Shown here: piece by piece, positions 1 to 12,336 of the stretch
Numbering within the stretch: position 1 is the first letter of the stretch
Layout of the letters: each line of letters opens with the position of its first letter
Origin: Desmodus rotundus
Taxonomy: Eukaryota; Chordata; Mammalia; Chiroptera; Phyllostomidae
Length of the DNA stretch: 64,000 nucleotides
Assembly (NCBI RefSeq): GCF_022682495.2
Contig: NC_071393.1
Span: 98,135,010-98,199,009 of the forward strand
Direction of reading: 5' to 3'
The notes under the pieces: generated by a model
Told to the model about the DNA's origin: nothing
The model's input: only the letters and a program-made list of their open reading frames with translations
The model's database searches: none
Position numbers and translations under genes: made by a program

Positions 1-970
1 CTGTATTTTGCCCGGGGCCACCATGCTTGAGGTATAAAGCAGTCTGAGATGGCTGCTACTTTTGCTGGGCTTGGAGATGCCCAGGTGAAGCCAAGCTATG
101 AATCTAGGCTGGCTACTGCTAGCGCTGGGCCTGGGGACACCTAACAAGAACTACAGGGGCTCAGGGCTCAGAGCTTACTGAGATTGGATTTTGCTTGTTT
201 GATAGGATTTAGGAAGTTGTGAAGCATGAGCCTAAATCAGCTATTCATATGGAAAAGTCATGGTTAACAGCTTGGGTGGGCCCATAAGTTGGGTGGCATG
301 GAGTCTCAGGGGATCTCCAAGGTAGGGCAAACAGTGTTAGCCAGGTTGATAGTGTTTCACATATGGCACCCACCTGCTGGCTCTGTAGCTCTATGGGAGG
401 AGGGTTCAGAAGAGGGATAATGGCCTTTCTTTCTGGGAGAAAGCTGTCCTCCAGATCTCACCTTGATATCAGACCCTTCACTTCCTCCCTGTAGGCCACT
501 GGTGCCTTTCAAGCTGCTACCATGGTGCTGGAGCTCAGAGGGAATGAGTCTCAGTAGGTGAGTCCATGTGTGGGTTCTTGAAGAGGAGCTGTTTGGGACT
601 CCAGCAGTGTCTTCCACTGACTGAGTCCCTGCTGGTTTTTGCAGACAAAAGTTATGGGTACTTATATTTATGTTACTGGAACCCTGGGCTTGGAGGCCAG
701 GTGTGGGGCTGGGACTCCTCATTCCCCAGATATCTTTCCCTAATTCTTATCCACCACACATGGGTGCATATGGGACCAGTCCGTTACACATCTCTGACCC
801 TCCTACCAGTCTGGATGGATGTGGTTTCTTTAATTCCGTAGTTGTCAGAGTTCCATTTGACTTGATCTGATGGTTCTGAGTGATGGTTGTTCTATATTTA
901 AGTTGTAATTTTGGTGGTTGTGCAAGGAGGTGAGCTATGTTTACCCATGCTGCCCTCTTGACCAGAAGTC
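1..970 (-). repeat. L1 5' UTR (LINE-1), body off the left edge
   Basis: Read on the minus strand from about 970 leftwards, this stretch follows the 5' UTR typical of older mammalian L1 elements. It begins with a short leader containing a 'gtcaagagggcagc' equivalent of the usual 'caagatggcggc' start. After it come 'acaactaaatatagaacaa'-like text, 'ggaattaaagaaaccacatc', a 'gtcccagccccacacctgg' block and a 'gtcagtggaagacactgctgg' block. The orientation follows from this order. ORF1 and ORF2 would lie left of position 1 if the copy continues. The small ORFs here are not genes. The assignment rests on recalled consensus text; the subfamily is not determined. Confidence 0.7.
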
Positions 971-2505
971 TCTTAACTTTAATCTTATGTAAGATGGGAG
1001 ATGACTAATCTTAACTGATTTTAGGAAATGGTATAAGAATAGGCTGTGATGTGAACTCAAAATCCTGATCCTCAGTTCTTAGCACCAAGCTGAAGGAAAG
1101 AATTAAATTCCCAGTCCAGTTTCTAACTGCAGGTGCCCAAGATGCCTGGGAGAAGGAAAGGGAGGTGCCCTTTTTAGCAATGGACCTCTCAGATTTGGTC
1201 CAGGCCTGAGCTGGCAGATGAAGCCAGCAGCATTCACCCAGAGAGCACATACACATGTGGATCCCACTGTGTTCCTAGACTGCAGAACTTGACAGGGGCA
1301 GTGGTGCCGCTGCCCTGGCCATTCTCCTGCCCTTCCGCACAGACCAGCATGCCAGTGCTGGTGACATAATGGCAGTGTTGGTCATTATTATATGGGAAAG
1401 GACAATATTATTATATTGTCACAGTGATGAAGAATCCCTGTACCTTGTGCAGGTCCCCTAAACTGCAGGTCTCATTGTCAACTTCCTCCTCTGCAGTATG
1501 ACAAGGGGAACCCCTGCTTCCTAAGGTGACAAGTGACAGAGTATACATGTGAGTGTGCACATAAAGGACCTGCTGTGCTTTCCTGGCTGTGAGGCCTGGC
1601 CTTTTCCTTGAGGTGGGGCATTGAGGCCTTTCCCTGAGGCCTCCAATCCCTAGGCGGGGAGGGGGGGGTGCTGCTGACAGCTGTGCCCCCCCCACCCCAC
1701 CACTCAGTACAGTACGATCTATCTGCACATCTTGCTGGGCCAGTTTTGCAGGGAGCTGGGTTCCCTCATTTCCTGCCTATCATCTCTTTACATCCAGCTC
1801 TTGTGTCCAGGGGAATTTGGCCATGATTTCAAATCAGCAATTAAGATTCAGAAGACACACTTATCCACAGCTCCAAGGTGCCTGCCACACTGTACAGCAA
1901 GGGACCACACCCTCAGCACCTCCCTTGCCTTATCTGGACTGTTCTAGCTTTCAACTTGGAAACAAACGAATTCCGTCCCATCTCTCTCCTAGTTTCCCTT
2001 TCTGTGTCTCTGCCATGTACGTGTCTCTCTAATGAACAGCACAAAAACTAGTAAACCAAGTTTGCCTTGTAGGCAGGATTTATGAAATCCACGTGTCCCT
2101 GGATGTAACAGCTTTAAAACTCTGTTTTGGCTGCTCAGCATTGTCCTGATTTTTCTCAGAGCATTGCCCCTCCCATGCTCACTGGTGAGGCTGACTCTGC
2201 CCTCGGCTCAGCATAGAAATCCACCTGGCCGGTCAGCAGTGTGTTCAGGGGTAGGCCCAGGCCTAAGTCCAGCAAAGAGTCAGTCCCAGGATTTTCGCTG
2301 ACACTGTTAGCAGAGAGGGTCTGGCTTTCCACGGGGCTTGCTAAACTGGAACAATGTGATCCTACGGCTTCAGGTGGCCACCTTGCCACCACTTGGGGAG
2401 GGAGAGGCAAACAGAAAAAAGCAAAGGTGAGAGATACTCTTGGTGACACTGTTTAAGCACCTGAATCCAACTGTGTGTGAAGCCCCTGGTTATATGAGCT
2501 GATGA
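971..2505. other. Non-coding stretch, nothing assigned
   Basis: I see no exon with flanking splice sites, no RNA gene and no repeat that I can name. Local features are a run of G (about 1660-1670) facing a run of C (about 1686-1696). ORFs are short, overlap on both strands and show no recognisable protein motif. Confidence 0.5.
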
Positions 2506-2524
2506 TTTTTTTTTTTTTTTTTTT
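2506..2524. repeat. Poly-T run (19 bp)
   Basis: Uninterrupted T from 2506 to 2524. It may be the reversed poly-A tail of an old minus-strand insertion, but no target-site duplication was identified. Confidence 0.8.
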
Positions 2525-5500
2525 GCGTAAGTCCATTTGAATTGGAATTTATATCACTTTTAATTTAAAGAGAGCTGCCTGCTAGCTGGATGAAGTGTAA
2601 ACTGATTTCTGGCAATCAAAGACAATGTGTTCCTTCAGGTAAAAGAGAGAAAATAAGAGGCAGAGGAAGAGAATAACAGAAACCTGGGTAGAGAGGCTGG
2701 GGTCTGTGAAATAGGGCCTTACATTTTCTCTCTGCTTATTAAAACCATTCACTCCCCCCTGGCCCTCAAAACCATGTAATCTGTGTCTACTGTGCCTTTA
2801 GCAACACACCCCTGAAAAGGAGACTTGGAGAGACTTGCTCTGGTCTTGGAGAAATTTTAGAACATTAGTAGGTTTTCTCCCCAAGGGTCCTTTCCTTGAG
2901 AATCCCTCCAGAGACTGTTCTGAACCCTAACCCTCACGCCAAGCTGATAGGCAGCGGCTGCGGGGAATGGCGATCTGGGTCCCCCACCGCCGACTTGGCA
3001 AATACTTCTTGGAGTAAACCTTCCACTTGCAGAAGTCTTCAAGCAAGCAGCCTCATTCCCTATCCAGGTGCCAGTGAGCATTAGATTCGGTTTTTAATGG
3101 CCCCACCCTCCACCCCCAAAGGAGTTTAAACAAGATAGAAATCTATTTTCTTCTCATGTAAATGAAGTTTGGATTTAGGCTTCCTGAAGTTGTCAAGAAC
3201 CCAGGATCTTTTTATCTTGCCTTCTCACCATCCTCAGCATTTGGCATATGCATTCACTCCTCCCTCCCTTACTCCCTCTCTCTCCTTCCACCCCCACACA
3301 CCACTTTCACTTACATCATTGGGCAGACATGGACGCAACCGGCAAAGGAGCTGGAAAGGCACCCTTTACTGTGTGTGTATGTGTGGCCGGGGGGTCCATT
3401 ACTAAGGAAGAAAGGTAAAATGGAATAGTGGGGGCAGTAGGAGTCTCTGCCCTATGGGTTACCCCATGATGTGCCACAGCAGAGCTCTCTTCACAGGAAC
3501 AGCTCTGCTGCTGGTAATGCTGATGGGGCCACCGGGGAAAAGGATGACTAACTCCAGACACAGCAGTACAGACACCCTCCTGTTGCAAATGCTGAGAGGA
3601 TGGCCTGGGACCACCTGGGGAAGCCTACCCCATCATTATCTGTCCTGACCATTCAGGGGTCACTGCCCTTAGGGAGTAAGGCCTCAAATCCCATCTCAAT
3701 GCCTCAAGGACAGCTGGACTTATTACAATGGCATTAGCTCTGCAGAAACATCTTAAGAAACTCACTGGGAGACAGCGAGCAGGCAAAGGAGCCGTGTCCC
3801 TACTTGACCCCGTCTCAGCTGAGAGTAAACAATAGCAGCTTTCTTAGTGGAAAAATAAAGTGGAGTGTGTTTCTTGATATATTTCACTACCATTTGACAT
3901 TGGGTTCATTTATGAATCAGTGAACTGTGAAATTCCACACCGGGCTGTTTGATCCCCAAGTGCCTTCTGCAGCTCAGAGCTGTCAGTGCCTTGGGAGGCC
4001 ATGCACACACAACCGCTTGACAAACTATGTTTAGGGAAGGACCCCAGCCTCCCCACTCGCTGCTTAGCATTTGCAAAGTACTTAAAGTGCTGATTGGCCC
4101 TTGTTAGGGACTCAGTCAGTATTAGTGGAATATGGGCCTGAGTGTTGGGGGTAAGAAAAGGACTTCCTGTTATTATCGTTTTATGAAATGTTTATTACAC
4201 ATCAACTATGTGTAAGGGGCTGCTCTAAGCACCATGGTGGGTCACAGAGATGGAAAAGACACCAGCCTTCACCCCCAAGTTTACAATTCTAGTAAAAATT
4301 ATTTTAACGAGCTATTTAATTCATGTTGATTATCAAAACAAAGCAAAAATTAATCAAGAGGAGAAGCTGGGGATTCTGCTTTCTGCATCTGTCATTGTGT
4401 CTGTGAACAGGCTGGTCTCTCAAACCCAATTCTGTCCCCTGGAAGAAAAGGGGAGGATTCCATGTAGTTCCCGTGGGCCAGAGTTTGGGGAGTCTCAGGC
4501 AGAACAATCTCCTTGGGGACAGCAGTGGTGGTGCCTTCGGTTAGCTCCAGGCACCTCCTCTCTCTAGGCGAGCCTCTGCCTCACTTCCCCTCTCTCCAAG
4601 GTGAGAGCCACTGCATTTGCTTCTTCCCAGCTCCCTCCCTCCCTCTCTTGCCATCTGTACTGATGGAAGCAGTGATATCTGTGAATTATGGGGAACTTAC
4701 TGAGAACTGGTTTCACAGCAAATCTTTCTTGGGAATGTAGGACTGAAACAGCTGGCTTTTCAACATAGCAGCTTTGTTTTGAATTAATCTTTACACCAGC
4801 TCTTCCCAGGAAAAAACGATGGAGGAGGAAACAGAGGGCAGGAGAAAATGCCCAATGGAGAGTAAAACAAGATGCCAGAGACCTGGGGGGAGATTGGAAA
4901 TTTCCAGAGCTGAATCCTCTGCCACCAGACGGGAGGGCAGCTCTTTGATCTTTGGGCACCAGTGTCCTCCTCTGTGCCTGGGGCAGCCACTTTCCCTTCC
5001 CCGGGGCCACTCTCCTCCCCACTGTGCAGCACGCTTGCTGTGCCAGCAGACTGTAGCCTTCAAAATCATGCACATTTTTGTTCCATTCATTTAGTGACTC
5101 ATTTACTCATTCTATATTCATTCAATGTTTATTGAGCACCGATAGGCACCATCTGGAAATCTTGCCTCCATTTGCTACCAGAAAGGGTATGTATTTGCAT
5201 CAACGTTTCTGTACAGTTAGTTTCATTTCTCAAGCATGGTTTTGGACTTGAAAGTAGATGTTACTCAGAACCTTTTCTGAAAGCTGTGTCTACAGTTCTG
5301 AGGGTGGGACCCACTTCTCCAAAATAGTCTTATATATCCTTAGCCCAGATGAGCACCCACCTCCCAGCTCAATCCCATGGCATTCAAAACCAGAAGTATC
5401 TCTGCACAGTCCAAGCTGTCCCCAGGGAAGTCAGAGGTGACTGACTGTAACTAATAAAGACTCTTTGTGTGGATGGGGCTGAGTCACCTGACAAAGTCTG

Positions 5501-6315
5501 AAATGTAACTTCCTCCTCTGGGGCCAGAGGAGCTAAATCTGAAAGGCTAGAAGGATGGGCCAAAATGAAAATAAAATTTAAAAGAATAAAAGTAGAGTTT
5601 TGTACTTAGTGATTTAAAAAATAAAGGTGAAAGAAGAAGGAATCCCATCTTGATGAGGTTGTATGTGAAACTGACTTAGAGATTTTGGTAGACTGCAAGC
5701 TCAGTATGAACCAAGGACTAATCTGGCCACTAGAGACCCAGACAACCTTGGACTGAGTCACAAACCTCTAGCGAAGAAGATGGGAGCCCCCTGGGCTTGC
5801 CGCAGGGCAGGACGTGTCTGAAATGTTGAAGCTTAGTTCTGAATCCACATTTTAAGAGACTCTTTAATATACTAGAAGGATCCCTGAGGAGGATGGTGTT
5901 AGTGTAGAAACAACACCACACGAGAAATCACTCATATTCAGGCTGTAAAAACAATTTATAGACATGACAACTTTTCTCGGATATTTGCTTGGTCATGTGG
6001 AAAAGGCAGCCCGGAGAACTGCAGGCTGAGAAGGGCCGTATCATTCTCACGTAACTGTTGAAACCTTCTAATGCAGACTTCTGCAACTTCAAGCCCCTCA
6101 ACATTTGATCTGCGTTTTTCTCCTTTCACTTCCTCCTGTTCAGAAGAAGAATCATTCCTCCTCCTTTGGGAGGCTGACCTCGTGCTCTCCCGTCTCCTCT
6201 AGGACATATCCCACCAATTACGGCCCCCTCCAAAATCTTTAATTTTTCTGTCTCCACTGGTTTTTCCCATGAGCCTGCGAATACAAGGAAGATAAAGATT
6301 TCAGTTCTTATTTTG
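2525..6315. other. Mostly unassigned, with an L2/MIR-like relic near 4.2 kb
   Basis: About 4170-4300 reads like the degraded 'atttattgagcacctactatgtgcc...' phrase common in old mammalian repeats (seen here as 'tgtttattacacatcaacta' and then 'tgctctaagcaccatggtgg'). A similar phrase, 'ttcaatgtttattgagcacc', lies near 5121. No exon is supportable. The longest ORF (169 codons, minus strand, 4564-5073) is low-complexity in composition and has no motif. Confidence 0.4.
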
Positions 6316-6317
6316 TT

Positions 6318-6490
6318 CCAGATTCATAGTGATTTATCTGCCTTATCTTGATTAATCCTTACACTAACCCAATGATATCCTCTCTATTTATCCAGGAGGA
6401 AACTGAGGCTTTGAGGAGTTCAGTGACATTCCCAAGTTCACACAGCTGCCAAGTGGTGAAATTAGGAGTCAGCTCCAGGCCCATCTGCCT
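6318..6490 (-). repeat. MIR SINE (antisense)
   Basis: Contains the antisense MIR core: 'ggaggaaactgaggctttga', then 'cacacagctgccaagtggtg', then a segment matching the reversed 'ggagtcagactgcctggg' phrase. It is preceded by 'gattaatccttacactaacc', as in MIR antisense copies. It is degraded, as expected of an ancient mammalian SINE. Confidence 0.6.
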
Positions 6491-6544
6491 CTCATACTCT
6501 GAACTTCACTTGTATTTGGGCTGTGAAACTCTCTCTCCTCCCTT

Positions 6545-6860
6545 CCCCAGCCTGATTCCTTTAAAGTTGTCTCTTTTCATGTGTCTCCTCAGCCTGTGCA
6601 GTCTGCTTTCTGCATTCACCCCCTGAAGAAACAGCCTTCCCAAAGGTCATCAGTGACCCAATGATACATTCCAACAGCCTTTCCTCAGCTCTCATTCTAC
6701 CCGGCCCTTCTGCAGCATCTGACATTGCTGACCACGCACCTCTCTCTCCCTCTCTCCTGTGTCTGGCTGAGTTCATCCACTCCCATCACTTCGCCTCTCA
6801 GCCTTCTAATCCTCATCTTAGGCTTCTCTTTCCACGTATCATTAGTTATTTTAAGGGATC
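6545..6860 (+). repeat. L2-like LINE fragment
   Basis: The string around 'ccaaaggtcatcagtgaccc', followed by 'cagcatctgacattgctgac', resembles a phrase recurrent in mammalian L2 copies (gene-sized LINE relics with 'accaatgacctcc' and 'gacactgttgaccactcc'). Heavily diverged; the ends are estimates. Confidence 0.4.
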
Positions 6861-9639
6861 TGAGGACTCAGCTGAAGTTGGAAATGAGGAATCTACGTGT
6901 GACATCTCCCTATGTATGGTAGGTGTGAGGGCAAGATGTGGAGCACAAAGAATCGAGTGTGCGGGAGAGCACAGTCCAAATGACTCAACTGTCCTCACCC
7001 ATGTCAGGTGGAGTCAGAGTGGGTAGAGGAAAGTTTTAAGGCAGAACAAAGGAACAGAATGGCAATTGCTATAGTTTCAAAAAACAGAGAAGGCTGGCAG
7101 GGCAGAAGGCAATGCTTAAGAAATGAGATGCTGAAGTTCAAGGAGAAAGCAAGCTAAGATGCTGGGAAAGGATGACCCTCATACAGATCAGATGAATATT
7201 GCTGCAATGACAGATGTCAAGGAATTAAGAGTCTAGAGTGTTGGCTGGCTCATCTACCTAGACTCTAAAACCCCTAGGAAGTGGGTTAAAATTCCCTGAC
7301 TTGTGCCTGCATCCCGGATGAAGCTGTATCCTCAGCAGCAACAAGATTTCATATCCCTTGGGCCCACCTTCAATTTTCCAGTTTTCCCAGAGCTCAGCAT
7401 TCCTACTGCAGTTAAGCAGGGCCGTAAGTCCAGTGCTGTACTGAGTGGTATAACACAGTAGTGCCCCGCCCCCTGAACCACTCCGATAGAACAGTGTGTA
7501 GCACACATAAACACTTATTGAATGAACAGAGGAATGAATGAATTCATTTCCTGTGAGTCTTATTCCAGTGTAGTTCAGCAACATTATTTAAGCACTTACT
7601 GATGTCAGGCTTTTTGTGAGGGATTGAGACAGATCAAGATGAGAGAAGGTAGCAGAAAATAGCCTGATGCCCAGGTGCTAATATCCTAGATTCTAAATTA
7701 GGCCGGCACTTTAGTTTACAGGGTTCCAGATGCAGCCTTAATCTCTCCTGGGCTCAGCATTCGCAAATCTCCTTTAGAATCCCAGAAACCCTTTAGCTTG
7801 ATAAATGAGAAGACGATAGTCTCGATGAGACTGCTCAAGACTGTTTGGCTTTTCTCAGGTACTGGGCTTCTCCACCAAGAGTCACCAGGTGAAAGAGGTT
7901 GAAATGTTATAGTGCATCTTGGACAGAGCTGCTGCTGGGTCCTCAATGGAAGGCCCTGGAGGCTGTATCCAAGAGAGTCCCTTTGGATTCTCTCTTTGTT
8001 TTCCAAATTTGGCCGGGGGTGGGGGGGGTGAAATTTACTGTTCATCCCCCTTTCTTCATCTCTCATCTCATCTTATTCTGAAAGGAGTCTGCAGATCACT
8101 TTTCATTTACATAGAAACAACTCCTGCTTCCAAAACCCTCACAGTATTTCTTGGAGAATTACCTCTGAGCTGTTTCTGTCTACACCAACAAGAGGTATAG
8201 CATCACAAGAGGCTTCTCCTCCTAATTTCCAGAAGAAGAGTGCAGGAAAAGAGCCTTGCGAGGAGAGCCCCAAATACTTGCCCACATTAAAGTAGCTGCT
8301 TCCCCTCACTCTCCCGTTCTAAGCAGCGATGCACCAGAAGAGCAGGCTGAGGATTCAGCTAAACAGAAGGATAGGTCTTGAAAGCTGCCTCCACAGGCCT
8401 TTCTTCAGAGACTTCCAGAAGAGCTTCCCTCTTTGTTACTTGCCTGGCTGGCCATTAATGTCCCTGTCTGCACACCCTGGTACCCAGGTTCCTGCTACAC
8501 GACCTATAAAAACCCAAGCAAAACTGGAGCATCCAACACCAGGGTGGGGGGGCACTTTTGGCTGGCAGGCTTCCTCTGCCAGCACCCCACCCTTAAATAC
8601 ATGAATAAAGACAAGCTGGGGGGTGGGGGGAAGAAGCCAAAGAGAGGAGCTTAGAACACTGATGAGGAGGGTACTGGTCCAACAGACAACAGGGAATCCC
8701 TTTCCACAGAGGCCAGCTTTGATGTGGGGGTTGGAGCAGGGAAATCCAGAAACCTTCTGGAAGAGTTTGAACCCCAGACCTGGACTCCTGGGCTAGTCCC
8801 CCTACGGGACAAACCTAGAACTGGACACATTCTGTGGCGATAACTGGCAACACTGGGGACACATTCATGTACAGATGTGTTGTACAGTATTGCGAGCACT
8901 GGGCTGTCATGGCAAACTGGTCTGTGCTGGTTACATGGAGTGCATGCCTGACAATTCTCCACACTCTCCACCGCACCCTGTGACATCCCTCACAAGGTGG
9001 CAGGGTGCTATTGGCCTTGCACTTGCCCTGCTATTTTCCTTATAGTAGAGAAAGATTTCTCCACGTGCCGTTTGCCATCAAAAATAATTTTTCAACCACC
9101 AAAAATGATTTTTCAACACTGGACTTCCCAGTTCCCATTGGAATTGGAATTTGCAAACCCTGATCTAAGGCACCTAGATTAGCCAAGACTGTCATTCGCA
9201 AGAAACAGAAAATAAACCCACCCAATTTAAGCAGAAATAAAAAGAGGGGTGGCTGTCTGGTGCAGCAGGAAGGGTACATAGGTAGCTACAGAAGTGAAGG
9301 AAGGACTGCAGGAATCACAGAAAATGGCCATTCAACCCCCAGGACTCTCTCCAGCTCTCTGCTCCGCTTGTCTCTGCGTATCTTTGCACGTTGCCCTCAT
9401 TCTCTTTCAGCGGAGATGCCTCGGCCACATGGTGCAGATCATGGCCACCTGAAGCCCTAATTTAGAAATCCCAGTAGAAAAAAGAGCTTCCTTTCTCCAC
9501 TTCTGAAAATTAATCCCGGGAAAGGATGCTGGCCTCACTTGGGCACATGTCTTAGAACTGCAGGATGTTTCCTTTTAAATCCAACACCAAAGTAGCTAGC
9601 TGGTCAGACCTAGCTAGCAGGTCACAAATATTAATTTAT
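6861..9639. other. Non-coding stretch, nothing firmly assigned
   Basis: Contains a G-rich run at about 8010-8030 and two further G-rich patches near 8545 and 8620. About 9060-9115 holds a short internal near-repeat, 'aataatttttcaaccaccaa' followed by 'atgatttttcaacac'. No exon with matching splice sites was found; the ORFs are small and without motifs. Confidence 0.4.
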
Positions 9640-9835
9640 TTAACCCCTATTTTTAAAAAAGTCTGTGAGGTCCCATTGCAAATGAAGAAACTGAGGCACA
9701 GATCAGTTAAGTGGCTTTCCCAAGGCCACATAGCTATTAGTTGGTGGAAAGGGAGTCTGGGCCCAGGCGGCGTGGCTACAGAGTCCATGCTTGTACCCCC
9801 ATGCTATGACTTCGCAGGTTTGCTGCCTGACCCTA
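9640..9835 (-). repeat. MIR SINE (antisense)
   Basis: Shows 'aatgaagaaactgaggcaca', 'cccaaggccacatagctatt' and 'gggagtctgggcccaggcgg', the order expected for an antisense MIR. Confidence 0.6.
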
Positions 9836-10249
9836 GGGGAGCAAATCCTGGACACGGGAGACCTGGACTTAGGAGCGTGACCTGCATAGGCAACATGAAG
9901 GGCCAGCATGTACCCACCCCTTGGGTCAATCGCTGTTGTCAGGGCGGATGGGAGCCTGATGGAGGCTCACAGGTGGTGTGGAGGGGGGGTGCCCCCGTGA
10001 CTGACAGCCCCCTGTACCACATCTACGGAGGGACAAGTGGGTCTCCAAAGAAAGAAACCCAGGCAGGCGGTAACACATGACCATCTCAGGGGCATGTGGA
10101 GTCAGTCTTAGCTACAGCGTCTGCTTGTCTTCTGGTCCCCCAAAGATGTCTGAGGTCTGAAATGGCCTCTGGGAAGATATCCTGGTTCAGGGTCTCTTTT
10201 TTAAAAATGATAGATTTCACCAACTAAACTTTAAAAGGTAAACAGATAT

Positions 10250-10442
10250 ATCATATTTTTGGGGCCATAAGACACACCTAAGTTTTAGAGGAGGAAAATG
10301 GGGAAAAAAAAACCAAACCCGCTCTACCGCTGTCCCTCCCCCCAAGCAAGCCAGGTAAGCTACATTTGGACTATAAGACACACCCCCATTTTCCTCCCAA
10401 ATTTGGGGGGGAAGTGCATCTTATAGTCCAAAAACTACGGTA
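10250..10442. mobile_element. Short non-autonomous DNA transposon-like element with inverted ends
   Basis: The left end reads 'tatttttggggccataagac' and the right end, reversed, reads 'gtttttggactataagatgc', giving an imperfect terminal inverted repeat of about 25 bp. A third copy of the phrase, 'ggactataagacacaccccc', lies inside at about 10368, in the same orientation as the left end. The interior includes poly-A/poly-C patches and a near-palindrome (ccccatttt...aaatttggggg). About 190 bp with no coding capacity. I recall similar elements in mammals and reptiles but cannot name the family with confidence. Confidence 0.6.
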
Positions 10443-10489
10443 GTTCAATGTCAATAACACAAGAAGGCTCAAAAGAAAACTCTCCCGAT

Positions 10490-10695
10490 CACTGTCTGTG
10501 TACATGCTCTGAGCCTCTTACAACTCCGCCTTTTCGATGAGATACCCCACACAAGCTACCTCCCCTTTCTGAACCTCACCTTCTTTACCTGCGGAGTGGG
10601 AGTACAAGGCCTATCTTCTGGCGCTGTTAGGATTTGGCGAGATACGCAACCATCTAGCGTGGCTCATGACACATGGAAGTCTCTAGAAAATGTTA
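10490..10695 (+). repeat. MIR SINE fragment
   Basis: The order 'cccctttctgaacctcacct', 'tttacctgcggagtgggagt', 'ctggcgctgttaggatttgg' follows the right half of sense MIR (cctcagtttcctcatctg, aaaatggg, gttgtgaggatt). Degraded. Confidence 0.5.
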
Positions 10696-11079
10696 GCATT
10701 AGGGGCAAATTTTCACTTTTGCTCTCATAGGCAAGTGCCATTCAGGACACTCTTTTCTCACTTCGACCATATCTAGTATGTACCTCTGAGAGCTACACAG
10801 GCCTTATGCATTTGGCCTCCCTGTGGTCCTCCACACATGGTTCCCAGGAACAAAGTTTGAAAACCAGATCTGAATCAATCCGGGAATTCAACACCATCAC
10901 AAATATCAACTCTGCTTGCATTTCACAAATGAATGACCTATTTTGTTGTCCACCCCAAAACAACTTAATGTCTGAAAACAACTGCCATTGTATTTGCTCT
11001 TGATCTTATGGGTCAGCCATTTGGGCTGAGCTCAGCAGGGGGTTTCTCCTGGGGCTACTTACATAGCTGCTGTCATACA

Positions 11080-11222
11080 GAGCAGGGGTCCCCAAACCCC
11101 AGGGCTGCAGACAGTGTTAGGAACCCAGCCACAAGGAAAGCTTGCCGGGTGCCCACCTCCTGTCTCTGCTGCCAACTTCATACCTCCCCCGCAACCCAGT
11201 CCACAGCAGGAGGTGAGCCAAG
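11080..11222 (+). mobile_element. hAT-like non-autonomous DNA element fragment
   Basis: 'gcaggggtccccaaacccca' followed by 'gttaggaacccagccacaag' and 'cacagcaggaggtgagccaa' resembles the mammalian elements starting CAGGGGTCCCCAACCCC and containing a 'ctgttaggaaccgggccgc' phrase. The right end was not identified. Confidence 0.4.
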
Positions 11223-11530
11223 ATGGCCTCACTCTGGCATCTGGTAGTCTCTGCTGGCTACTGGCTAGGTTTCTCTCTATATAAGGTCTCTCACTCTAGG
11301 AGAGTTCCTCTGAGGCCCTTTGTATGTAGCACGGAGTTCTAGGAGGGCAAACACAGAAGCTGAAAGGCCTCTTGAGGTATGAGCGAGTCAGTGACATAGC
11401 ATCACTTTTGCCACATTCTACTCATCTAAACAGTAGGGAAGAATGTCCAAGTCACACTGAAAGGAGTTATTTATGCAAGAATGGGGGAAATTTTGACTAT
11501 GTTTTGTAATCTACCACTTCTTATTTTCTA
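11223..11530. repeat. Old interspersed repeat, family A (related copies at 13.0 and 35.6 kb)
   Basis: The phrase 'tagcatcacttttgccacat' followed by a 'tctactcatctaaacagtag' segment and ending 'tttgtaatctaccact' is shared in outline with 13035-13495 ('tgtcacattctactggacca'). I recognise the type (copies opening 'cagttatctattgctgtgtaac') but cannot name it from memory. Confidence 0.4.
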
Positions 11531-11679
11531 TAACCTTTAAAAAATAAATTTGGCATGTGTCTGGTATACAAGGTTGACAACTTGTCGTATGTGTGGGAGG
11601 ATGTGGCAAACCCTGCTAGCTCTCAACTCATTGTTCCTTCTCCACGTTTTCATATTTACAGAACCTTAATTCTTTTCTT

Positions 11680-12100
11680 CAGGGTGGCAATGTGCCCATT
11701 TACAAACATCCACCTTCCTAGATGCCCTAATAGTGGGGGTGACCATGTGGCCAGTTCTGGCCAATGAATGTAACTAGAAGTCTCCCAGGCAAGGCCTCCA
11801 GGAAAGCTGTTGTTTTCTTGATAAAAAGGAACAGGCTCTGTGCCACTTGCCTTTCTCCCTTCTCCCTTCCTGTCTGATTCCTGCCTGGATCTCATATGCA
11901 ACACTTAGGGCAGAGCAGCCTTCTTGAAATCATGAGGATGCTGTGAAGGAGGGCAGGAGAGAAGCACAGAAGAACCCTGATCTCCGATGACACCATGGGA
12001 CATCAATTCCAGTCCTGGGCTCTCACCTCTGAGCTTCTTGGTGCCAGAGGAAAGTAAATCTTACTTGGTTAACTCACAGTTGGAGCTGTGCTTTCTGATA
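11680..12100. repeat. LTR-like old repeat
   Basis: 'ggtgaccatgtggccagttc' then 'tggccaatgaatgtaactag' is typical of an old mammalian LTR-type repeat containing 'atgtgactaagttctggcca'. No internal region or paired LTR is visible. The boundaries are estimates. Confidence 0.4.
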
Positions 12101-12336
12101 CTGACACAGGGAGTGACAAGGAGATGAGACTGGAAAGGAGAGCAGAAGGCTGATGGCGAAGAGCTGTAACTGTTAGAAAGATATCATAGTTGCTATGAAA
12201 ACTGAAATGAGTTTCTGCCTTTTGTAACACAATTGTGTGTTTGTATGTATTTGGATGTGCATGAACCTGGATATATGTGTGTTTGGCTGTGGGGGTGAGT
12301 GTGTGCACATTAGGAAACACTATAACTGTTGCAAAA

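Noticed and set aside
4564..5073. 169-codon minus-strand ORF
   Set aside because: No motif; two overlapping minus-strand ORFs in other frames look equally good; likely chance in CpG-poor sequence.
9565..10080. 171-codon plus-strand ORF
   Set aside because: Its first part is antisense MIR sequence; no domain and no conservation evidence.
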